A stretch of 63,482 bases of DNA from Candidatus Saccharimonadota bacterium (lineage in GTDB: Bacteria; Patescibacteriota; Saccharimonadia; Saccharimonadales; Saccharimonadaceae): assembly GCA_017516075.1 (NCBI GenBank), contig JAFWDS010000017.1, forward strand, positions 1-63,482, given 5' to 3'. Under the pieces are notes generated by a model. It saw only the letters and a program-made list of their open reading frames with translations. It was not told the DNA's origin and searched no databases. The number at the start of each line of letters is the position of its first letter. Within the stretch, counting starts at the first letter, position 1. Made by a program: the position numbers and the translations under genes. Shown in pieces: positions 42,396-49,290 of the stretch.

Positions 42396-44235
42396 CGTCA
42401 ACATCAAAAAACGCATCAATATTCTTAAAAGAGTCGTTATGTTCGCACTACTAATTATTTTAGTGCGACTTTTTTTCATTCAAATTTTTGAGCATGACAT
42501 CTGGGTCGCCAAAGCCAGTGAACAGCACACTCTGCTCGAGACTATCACGCCAAAACGCGGCGAAATCTATATGATGGACAAGGGTGAACCAGTCGCTGTG
42601 GTCCTAAACCAGACCGCCTATCAAATCATTATTGACCCAGCCGTCACCGACAAAGATCAAATCAAATCTGCTCTCGAAACTCACGCCAAAGACTATATCT
42701 CTGTTAATCTAGATGAAATCTATCAACAAGAAGGCCTCCGTTATGCCATTGTTGCCAAAAACGTTCCTCGCGAGAATGCCTCCAAGATTGCCGAGGCGGA
42801 AATCTCAGCTGTTTGGTTCCAAAAAAACAACCAGCGGGTCTATCCGGAAGGAAACTTGGCCTCCGAAATCCTGGGTTTCGTCAATGCAGACGGCATTGGC
42901 CAATATGGCGTGGAGGGCTCGCTCAATCAGCAGTTAGCAGGGAAAGAAGGTCTCCTCAAAACTACCGCCGACGTCAATAATGTTGCTCTTTCCATCGGCA
43001 AAGATAACGTCAAAATTCCCGCCGAAGATGGTAAAAACGTAGTTCTCACTATTGATCGTGGCCTCGAGCAGGGTATCGAAGAAATTGGCGCAAGACACAT
43101 CGATAGTACCGCAGCTACCAATGTATCAGCTCTAGTTTTAGACGCCAACACCAGTGAAGTACTCGCCATGGCCAATCTACCAAATTACAATCCTGCTGAT
43201 TACGGCAACGTCACTGACGCCTCGGCCTACCTTAATTTCATCACTGAAGTTCCATATGAGCCCGCCTCAGTTTGCAAAAGCTTTGCCTTTTCTTCTGCCA
43301 TCAACGAGGGGGTCATGAGCGCTAGTACCACCTACTTTAATCAAGGCTACGAAATCGTCGATGGCTGGAAAATCCAAAACGCCGAGCAACGCGCCAGTCT
43401 TTATGGCACTATTGATATGAAAACCGCACTCTACTGGTCGCTTAACACCGGCTCGATTCATGCTCTCAAGCTTCTCGGTGGTAACCCAAATCAAATCACT
43501 CAAGTGGGCAGAGAGAAACTCTATGATTATTATCACAACAAATTCCGCCTCGACTACCCCACCGGCATCGAACTTTCCGAAGCCGAAGGTGTAATTCCGG
43601 ATCCAAACGAGGGTTGGGGCCGTGACTCCGTCTATGCCAACATGACTTTTGGCCAGAACCTCAACATTACCATGCTTCAAACCGCTACTGCGTATACCTC
43701 CGTAGTTAATGGTGGCACTTGGCGCACTCCTACGATTGTAAAGGGAGAGCTAGTCGATGGTCAGATTGTTGACACATGGACGGGTGACGGTCGCGGAGGG
43801 GGTACCCCAAAAGTGCAGTCACTTTTGGGGGAGGACAGCGACCGGCAGGACCCGTCCAGAGTGGCAGGACCCGTCGAGAATAAAATAGAGGATAAGATTC
43901 TCTCTGATGAAACTTCTGCTACTATGCGTGATATGTTCATCAATAACCGCAATTACAAAAAGCGCGCCGGAATCGATCGCAATGGTTACGATATTGGTGG
44001 TAAATCCGGTACCGCCCAGGTTATCAAGGACGGCGCCTACGATAACACTATGAGCGAAACCGTCGGTACTTATATTGGCTTTGTTGCACCGAGCGGGGAA
44101 ATGCCAAAATACGTCATCATGGTCAAAATGTCCGCCGAAGGTCAATATCTCGACGGCGGTATCGCCAGCAATTTCTTTGATGACGTCCAAAACTATTTAA
44201 TAGATTATTTCAAAATAAAGCCAGGAAATAATTAA
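42382..44235 (+). CDS. ftsI: Division-specific transpeptidase FtsI (PBP), with element E2 in frame
   Basis: This 617-aa bitopic class B penicillin-binding protein cross-links septal peptidoglycan. An N-terminal transmembrane helix (about residues 16-34) is followed by the PBP dimer domain. The transpeptidase has ASVCKSF (SxxK), WSLNTG (SxN) and GGKSGTA (KTG-type). Residues ~466-499 are encoded by the palindromic element E2 and its 3' duplication (43777-43878), adding a Gly/Asp/Pro-rich loop before the helix with TMRDMF. The loop lies away from the active-site motifs, so the enzyme can remain functional. Confidence 0.92.
   Translation: MSQNNVNIKKRINILKRVVMFALLIILVRLFFIQIFEHDIWVAKASEQHTLLETITPKRGEIYMMDKGEPVAVVLNQTAYQIIIDPAVTDKDQIKSALETHAKDYISVNLDEIYQQEGLRYAIVAKNVPRENASKIAEAEISAVWFQKNNQRVYPEGNLASEILGFVNADGIGQYGVEGSLNQQLAGKEGLLKTTADVNNVALSIGKDNVKIPAEDGKNVVLTIDRGLEQGIEEIGARHIDSTAATNVSALVLDANTSEVLAMANLPNYNPADYGNVTDASAYLNFITEVPYEPASVCKSFAFSSAINEGVMSASTTYFNQGYEIVDGWKIQNAEQRASLYGTIDMKTALYWSLNTGSIHALKLLGGNPNQITQVGREKLYDYYHNKFRLDYPTGIELSEAEGVIPDPNEGWGRDSVYANMTFGQNLNITMLQTATAYTSVVNGGTWRTPTIVKGELVDGQIVDTWTGDGRGGGTPKVQSLLGEDSDRQDPSRVAGPVENKIEDKILSDETSATMRDMFINNRNYKKRAGIDRNGYDIGGKSGTAQVIKDGAYDNTMSETVGTYIGFVAPSGEMPKYVIMVKMSAEGQYLDGGIASNFFDDVQNYLIDYFKIKPGNN
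43777..43858 (+). repeat. 82-bp palindromic element, copy E2 (inside ftsI)
   Basis: P1 is TGGACGGGT/ACCCGTCCA, P2 CGGTCGC/GCGACCG and P3 CCCCAAAAGTG/CACTTTTGGGG, with GGAGGGGG and GGGGAGGA between them. The 3' word GGCAGGACCCGTC is repeated at 43863-43875, 19 nt after its first occurrence, a short tandem duplication. The ftsI frame stays open. Confidence 0.9.
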
Positions 44236-44267
44236 AATGAAAGGGTTATTGGTGATATAATATGGTT

Positions 44268-45290
44268 ATGAGTATCAATGACGAGATTTTTTACGGACTT
44301 TTATTAGCGCTCGGCGGATTTTTGTTCTCGATGGTCTTGACTCCATTCTATACACATTTCGCCTACAAATATAAATTCTGGAAAAAGCAGAAAAAAACTA
44401 CTGTAGACGGCAAAGACCTCCCAGTCATGACCAAGCTTCACGCTCATAAATTTAAGCACGTTTTTCCCACGATGGCCGGCCTCATCGGTGTCATTTCTGT
44501 CACAGCAGTCACTTGGATTTTCAATCTAGATCGTGGTCAGACTTGGCTTCCGCTCGTTGGCTTTTTAGGTGGCGCTTTGGTAGGCGTGATTGACGACGTC
44601 ATCAATATTTTTGGTTCTGGGCGCGGCGCGGCAGGCCTGCGTGGCCCAGTTAAGTTTATTTTGATTACGATTGTAGGTTTAGCGCTCGGTTGGTTCTTTG
44701 CCGTTAGGCTAGGTTGGACCGATATCATGGTGCCTTTTATTGGTGATTTCAATGTCGGCGTTTTCTGGATGATTCTGATTTTCGCCTTCGCAGTTGTAGC
44801 TACATCAAACGCAGCTAATATTTCCGATGGTTTAGATGGTCTATCTGGTGGTCTTTCTATGATGGCATACGGAGCTTTTGGTGTCATTGCCTTGTTTCAG
44901 GGGCACATTATGCTCTTTGGCTTTTGTCTCACCGTAGTTGGTTGGCTCCTTAGCTATATTTGGTTCAATGTGCCACCTGCTCGTTTTATGATGGGTGATA
45001 CAGGCTCATTTGCCCTTGGTTCTGGGCTGGGCGTGGTTGCCATGATGACTAATTCATTCCTACTTTTACCGATTATTTGTCTTCCGTTCGTTATTGAGGC
45101 TGGCTCCAGTTTAATTCAGCTTGCCTCCAAAAAATTCTTCCACCGCAAAGTTTTCATCTCCGCACCACTCCATCATCATCTCGAAGCAATTGGCTGGGGT
45201 GAAGCCAAGATTGTGATGAGGTTCTGGATTGTTGCCGGCGTCTGTGCAATATTGGGTATATTTATTGCTGCTACTGGTGGTGCACTATGA
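44268..45290 (+). CDS. mraY: Phospho-MurNAc-pentapeptide translocase MraY
   Basis: This ~340-aa polytopic enzyme makes lipid I from undecaprenyl phosphate and UDP-MurNAc-pentapeptide. About ten transmembrane segments and the MraY motifs are present: ANISDGLDGLSGG (catalytic Asp pair), RFMMGDTGS and APLHHHLE. Two ATG codons stand 6 nt apart; TATAAT (44256-44261) puts the expected transcript start at the second (44268), making the mRNA leaderless from that codon. The stop is TGA, and element E3 fills the space to ftsW. Confidence 0.93.
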   Translation: MSINDEIFYGLLLALGGFLFSMVLTPFYTHFAYKYKFWKKQKKTTVDGKDLPVMTKLHAHKFKHVFPTMAGLIGVISVTAVTWIFNLDRGQTWLPLVGFLGGALVGVIDDVINIFGSGRGAAGLRGPVKFILITIVGLALGWFFAVRLGWTDIMVPFIGDFNVGVFWMILIFAFAVVATSNAANISDGLDGLSGGLSMMAYGAFGVIALFQGHIMLFGFCLTVVGWLLSYIWFNVPPARFMMGDTGSFALGSGLGVVAMMTNSFLLLPIICLPFVIEAGSSLIQLASKKFFHRKVFISAPLHHHLEAIGWGEAKIVMRFWIVAGVCAILGIFIAATGGAL

Positions 45291-45300
45291 TAGTGCTACA

Positions 45301-45382
45301 CTGGTGGGTGACGGACATGGAGGGGGTCCCCCAAAATTGCCGTGGGTTTGCGGGGAGGAGAATGTCCGGCAGGACCCACCAG
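45301..45382 (+). repeat. 82-bp palindromic element, copy E3 (mraY-ftsW spacer)
   Basis: P1 CTGGTGGGT/ACCCACCAG and P2 CGGACAT/ATGTCCG, followed by a weaker P3 (CCCC, CAAA with TTTG, GGGG). It is flanked by 10 bp on the left and 11 bp on the right. Its last AG is the start of AGGAG (45381-45385), the ribosome binding site of ftsW, so folding could restrict ftsW translation. Confidence 0.9.
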
Positions 45383-45393
45383 GAGATTGAACT

Positions 45394-46623
45394 ATGATAA
45401 TTCGCAAGCATCGCTCGGATCTTGCGATATTATTTGCCACATTGGGCCTGATGGCGCTAGGTCTCATCATTATTTATGCCATTGGTCCTATGCGCGCCAA
45501 TGTTTTGAATAGCACCTATGGTACAGATTATGACCCCAATTATTTTTTCTTGGGTCAACTTCGCTCTGTCGGGCTTTCTGTCCTCGCCTTTTTTGCGGCA
45601 TTTAAATGGATTCCTTACAAATACATCCAGAAAATCGCTAAACCTCTGATGATTGCTGCTTTAGCTCTCTCTGTTTTACTCTGGATTCTCTCTATGGCCG
45701 GCTCGTCTCTAGCCAAATGCGAACTAGGAGAATGTCGTTGGTTCAACCTCGGTGGTCTCAGCTTTCAGCCAGCAGAGTTGGTCAAGCTCGCTCTAGTGAT
45801 TTATCTGGCTGATTTTCTCGCTCGCAAAAAAGAGGAGGGAACTATCGGCAAATGGCAGGAGTTTTGGCTCCCGCTTCTGATTGTTTGTGGCGCTTCGCTC
45901 TTTCTTGTAGTGATTGCGCAGGGCGATCTTGGTACGGGTGTAGCAATTATCTCCATTATTTTTGGCATGCTGCTAGTTTCCGGCGTTCCGGCCAAGCAAT
46001 ATCTCATCATGCTAGCTTTGGTCATAGCGGCCGCAGTTGGCGCCGTTGCCACTTCGTCTCATCGCATGGAGCGTATTGATGCCTGGCTCACCACCTTGAC
46101 CGGCGGCGAGAGCTCCGACTCCACTTATCATGTCGAAAACGCCATGCTAGCCATCGGTACAGGCGGGTTCTTTGGTGTTGGGATAGGGAATTCTATCCAA
46201 GCCACCGGTTATCTCCCGGAATCCATCAATGACTCGGTCTTTGCCATTATGGGCGAAACTTTTGGTTTTGTCGGTCTCGCTCTCGTGATTATGGTGTTTG
46301 GTGTGATGCTAGTTCGGATGTTGAAAGTGGCCGAAGCCACGCCCGAGTCAGAGCCAAAACTCTACGTAGTAGGTGTTTTCTCCTGGACTTTAGCTCAAGT
46401 TGTCGTCAATATCATGGCTATGACTAGCCTCGTGCCAGTAACCGGTATTACCTTGCCTCTACTCTCTTATGGTGGTACCAGTATGGTCTTTATTGCTTTT
46501 GCTTTAGGTTTTGTTTTGCAAATTTCATGTTATACTAGTAGAGAGGTAATTAAGAATGAAAATATTAGTAGTGGGCGGAGGCTCCGGGGGACATATCACT
46601 CCAGCCGTCGCCGTAGTTCGTGA
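45394..46623 (+). CDS. ftsW: SEDS glycosyltransferase FtsW
   Basis: This 409-aa polytopic SEDS protein polymerises lipid II at the septum as partner of FtsI. About ten transmembrane segments, the GWRWFNLGG-type segment (here ECRWFNLGG), FQPAELVKLA and the late PLLSYGGTSM are typical of FtsW/RodA. AGGAG at 45381-45385 precedes the ATG and overlaps E3. Its last 68 nt overlap the start of murG in another frame, an unusually long overlap for this pair. Confidence 0.92.
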   Translation: MIIRKHRSDLAILFATLGLMALGLIIIYAIGPMRANVLNSTYGTDYDPNYFFLGQLRSVGLSVLAFFAAFKWIPYKYIQKIAKPLMIAALALSVLLWILSMAGSSLAKCELGECRWFNLGGLSFQPAELVKLALVIYLADFLARKKEEGTIGKWQEFWLPLLIVCGASLFLVVIAQGDLGTGVAIISIIFGMLLVSGVPAKQYLIMLALVIAAAVGAVATSSHRMERIDAWLTTLTGGESSDSTYHVENAMLAIGTGGFFGVGIGNSIQATGYLPESINDSVFAIMGETFGFVGLALVIMVFGVMLVRMLKVAEATPESEPKLYVVGVFSWTLAQVVVNIMAMTSLVPVTGITLPLLSYGGTSMVFIAFALGFVLQISCYTSREVIKNENISSGRRLRGTYHSSRRRSS

Positions 46624-47791
46624 AATTCTCGGCCTAAAACCACGCGCTAGCGTAGAATTTTGGACTGATTTTAAGTATTACAAAAACGTCACCAAGCTCA
46701 CCACCGAAATCGGTGTTGCTTGGGGCGAAGATAAAAAATCCCAACACGGCAAATCCGATCCATACATTCGTGTCCGTCGCTTGCCGGCTGGCAAATTTCA
46801 TCGCTATTCCAACTGGTCGTTTCGCGACTATTTCGTGCATTTTGATATCACCTTAAAAGACCTAATTATCGGTAATATCCTAGGGTTCTTTGGTTTTCTC
46901 GGTGGACTCATCACTAGTTTTTGTCGGCTTGTTAGCAAAAAAACCCGTCCCAATATCATCTTTTTAAAGGGTGGCTACGTCTGTTTACCGGTAGGATTGA
47001 TGGCCAGATTATTTAAGATCCCTTATATCATTCATGAGTCCGATGTTGTTGCCGGCCTTGCCAATCGTATTCTCATGAAAAAGGCCAAAAAAGTCGCCTT
47101 TGGCATGCCAATACCAGAGGAAATGCAGGAAGCTCACCCCAACTATATCTGGACCGGCATCCCGGTTGGTCCCGAATTCAAAGCTGTATCCGAAGCCAAG
47201 CAGTTCTCGCTCAAAAAAGCCTTCTCATTCAATCCAGAAAAACCTCTTGTAGTAATTACTGGTGGCTCACAGGGTTCCGAGAATCTCAACGAAGCTACCC
47301 GCGCCATCCTGCCAGATTTACTTAAATTTACTTCGGTGGGTCTCGTCGCCGGCCGCAAGCATTACGAAAACATGATAGATCTCAAAAAATACGAAAACTG
47401 GGAAAAAGCCAGCCTGGAATCTAATTTCTGCATGTGGGAGTTTAGTACTACTATGAACGAACTCATGGGTGCCGCCGATGTGGTGGTATCGCGTGCTGGC
47501 GCCACCACTATCGCCGAGCTAGCAGCTCTTAGAAAAGCCGCTATTTTGGTCCCATTTGAACGTTTGCCGGGCGGTCACCAGGTCAAAAACGCCGACCGCC
47601 TCGAAGAAGTCAAGGCTGCCTTGGTCTTAAGCGATGCTGATATGGTAGCTGATCCTACCAAACTCCTCGAGCAAATCCGCCATCTTATCAAAAGTCCACG
47701 TCTCCGTGCCGACATGGCTGATCGTTTGCACGAAGAAGCCCGTTCCGACGCCGCCCACCGCCTCGCCGAGATTATTTTGGAGGAGAAGTAA
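46556..47791 (+). CDS. murG: Lipid II synthase MurG
   Basis: This 411-aa GT-B glycosyltransferase adds GlcNAc to lipid I. The N-terminal GGGSGGHITPAVAV (residues 7-20), HESDVVAGLANR, ITGGSQGSENLN and GATTIAELA (UDP-GlcNAc site) are present. It is longer than E. coli MurG (355 aa), with an insertion in the N-lobe carrying a hydrophobic segment (about residues 90-125) that may anchor it to the membrane. The gene begins inside ftsW; TATACT upstream with an AGAGG site could give an internal promoter. Confidence 0.92.
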   Translation: MKILVVGGGSGGHITPAVAVVREILGLKPRASVEFWTDFKYYKNVTKLTTEIGVAWGEDKKSQHGKSDPYIRVRRLPAGKFHRYSNWSFRDYFVHFDITLKDLIIGNILGFFGFLGGLITSFCRLVSKKTRPNIIFLKGGYVCLPVGLMARLFKIPYIIHESDVVAGLANRILMKKAKKVAFGMPIPEEMQEAHPNYIWTGIPVGPEFKAVSEAKQFSLKKAFSFNPEKPLVVITGGSQGSENLNEATRAILPDLLKFTSVGLVAGRKHYENMIDLKKYENWEKASLESNFCMWEFSTTMNELMGAADVVVSRAGATTIAELAALRKAAILVPFERLPGGHQVKNADRLEEVKAALVLSDADMVADPTKLLEQIRHLIKSPRLRADMADRLHEEARSDAAHRLAEIILEEK

Positions 47792-47798
47792 GGTCTGA

Positions 47799-48518
47799 AT
47801 GGGTAAAAACGACGATAGACATCGACGGGTGACGGATTTTCAGGGGGACCCCCAAACCAGCGGATTTGGGGGAAAGAAAATCCGGCAGGCCCCGTCGAAA
47901 GTATCAGGCAAAACCCATCCGGAGCTTGCCAAGCGACACGCCCCGAGGTTTAGCAGGAGATCTTATCAGATAGTTGTCGGCCGCACCATCGGCGAACGCA
48001 GAGAAAAACTCGAAACCAAAAATGAGCGCATCGCTGCCCGCAAAAAAGACAAAAAGAAAAAGGCCACCAGGATTATTATCACGATTATCGGCTTTGCGGT
48101 TTTAATTGTAGTTTTGATTGTGTTGTATCATATCTTTCTGAAGCCAGAAACCAGTCCAATCATCGCGCCAGAGCCAACCGACGAACCCGTCACTACGGCG
48201 ACGATACCTATTACCGATGAAGGCTCAAATACTAGTGATATGATTTCAACACGCATGAAAACCTATGTTGCCGAAATCGAGCAAGATTTAAAGAGATACG
48301 GCTACCACCCTGCTAAAGCCGTAGTGCCAAGCAGCTCCATCCGCGAAGTTGACATCTATCTCGAGGAATACCCTGGCTATATCAAGACGGTCATCGATCG
48401 TGGTGCCGGCGTCACTGCCGAAGACGCTGATAGATTGCTACGTTATCTAGCAGGACAGGGGATTACCGAGTTCGAATATATCGATGTTCGCATTGATGGT
48501 AAAGCCTTCTGGAAGTAA
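47799..48518 (+). CDS. FtsQ/DivIB-like division protein, with element E4 in frame
   Basis: This 239-aa bitopic protein has a basic cytoplasmic N-terminus (about residues 1-90), one transmembrane helix (about 90-112) and a ~120-residue outside part ending EYIDVRIDGKAFWK, the typical close of FtsQ/DivIB. A full POTRA is hard to recognise, so the family call rests on topology, ending and dcw position. Codons ~8-33 are supplied by element E4, placing a Gly/Asp/Gln-rich stretch in the cytoplasmic tail, where it is easily tolerated. It starts 8 nt after the murG stop. Confidence 0.7.
   Translation: MGKNDDRHRRVTDFQGDPQTSGFGGKKIRQAPSKVSGKTHPELAKRHAPRFSRRSYQIVVGRTIGERREKLETKNERIAARKKDKKKKATRIIITIIGFAVLIVVLIVLYHIFLKPETSPIIAPEPTDEPVTTATIPITDEGSNTSDMISTRMKTYVAEIEQDLKRYGYHPAKAVVPSSSIREVDIYLEEYPGYIKTVIDRGAGVTAEDADRLLRYLAGQGITEFEYIDVRIDGKAFWK
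47822..47898 (+). repeat. 77-bp palindromic element, copy E4 (inside ftsQ-like gene)
   Basis: P1 TCGACGGG/CCCCGTCGA, P2 CGGATTTTC/GAAAATCCG and P3 CCCCAAACC/GGATTTGGGG. It is five bases shorter than E1-E3. Near its 3' end the translated frame gives IRQAPS, parallel to DRQDPS from E2 in ftsI, although the 5' ends are read in different frames. Confidence 0.85.
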
Positions 48519-48789
48519 AAGGGAAATAAACCTCAAAATTAACAGAGGTCTACCCCTGTTAAAAACGATTCTGTTATCCCCTACTTTTGTTCGGTTTTTG
48601 TTCTGGCTTTTTAGTGTATGTTTAGAAAAGGGCAGGAGAAAACTTCGAAAATAACAGAGGAGGGAAGCAAAAAGGGAAACAAAACAAGGGAAAAGTCAAA
48701 TTCGCAAATTTGGGCCCAAAAATCCGCCCAAAAAGCAGATTTACAGAGGTAGACGTCGAATAGGCTCATATTTTTACAAGCTGGACTTG

Positions 48790-48836
48790 GACAGTTGTAA
48801 CTCCTACAACAGCCCAGTATGCGAGCGTTCAACCTA
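48790..48836. repeat. Partial copy of the A/B repeat (left half)
   Basis: GTTGTA...TACAACAGCCCAG followed by TATGCGAGCGTTCAACCT matches the left half of element A (TACAAAATCCCAG, TATGCGAGCATTCATCCT). It precedes the full copy by ~25 bp. Confidence 0.65.
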
Positions 48837-48858
48837 ACATCTACTGAATGGGCGTTTA

Positions 48859-49098
48859 TCATCCGAATATGATTTTTTAAGGATATTTCTAGATTTGTTA
48901 TGTTGTAGTTATTACAAAATCCCAGTTATGCGAGCATTCATCCTGAGTGAAATGTAAAACAGATTAGTTTTAGGGTGGCAAGAATCAATAAGCGATTTAG
49001 GAAAAATGCAATCCGGCATAAAATGTGAGCATCTGACGGATTTTGTGATAACTACCAACAGAACAAGTCCACATCCTTTAAAAATCATATTCGGATGA
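48859..49098. repeat. Palindromic repeat A (240 bp, full copy)
   Basis: The outer arms 48859-48884 and 49073-49098 match in 25 of 26 positions. The inner arms GTAGTTATTACAAAATCC (48905-48922) and 49038-49055 pair over 17-18 positions. The interior shares CCTGAGTG, GGTGGCAAGAATCAAT and CATCTGACGG with repeat B at 30644-30905. No reading frame is apparent. The rest of the intergenic region 48519-48858 has no gene I can support. Confidence 0.8.
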
Positions 49099-49140
49099 TT
49101 CTCCGCTCATACAAGACGATAACTTAATCGTCTTTAAAAC

Positions 49141-49186
49141 ATAAGCGTAATGTCCTAAAATCTATATTGTGCGACATTAAGCTTAT
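49141..49186. repeat. 46-bp AT-rich palindrome
   Basis: ATAAGCGTAATGTC pairs with GACATTAAGCTTAT apart from one G/A position, with an 18-nt centre. A smaller ACGAT/ATCGT pair lies just upstream. It could be a recombinase-type site (dif was considered), but the dif consensus does not fit. Confidence 0.5.
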
Positions 49187-49212
49187 ACTAAAACCACGAT
49201 CCAGCAATCGTC

Positions 49213-49249
49213 AAAAATCCGGCTAGTTTTTTGGTCCTGCCGGATTTTT
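49213..49249 (-). terminator. Intrinsic terminator of the VirD4-like gene
   Basis: AAAAATCCGGC and GCCGGATTTTT pair around a 15-nt loop; on the - strand ATTTTT follows the stem. The stem-loop junction, read on the - strand, is ATCCGGCAGGACC, the same word as in the E-element 3' end. Confidence 0.8.
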
Positions 49250-49290
49250 ATTGGATTTTTTGTTTAATTCCCGTCTGTGTTTATATTTCT

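Noticed and set aside
49141-49186. Possible dif site near the CAGGGAA polarity switch
   Set aside because: The palindrome has 14-bp arms with an 18-bp centre; XerC/XerD sites need two 11-bp arms with a 6-bp centre, and the consensus does not fit.
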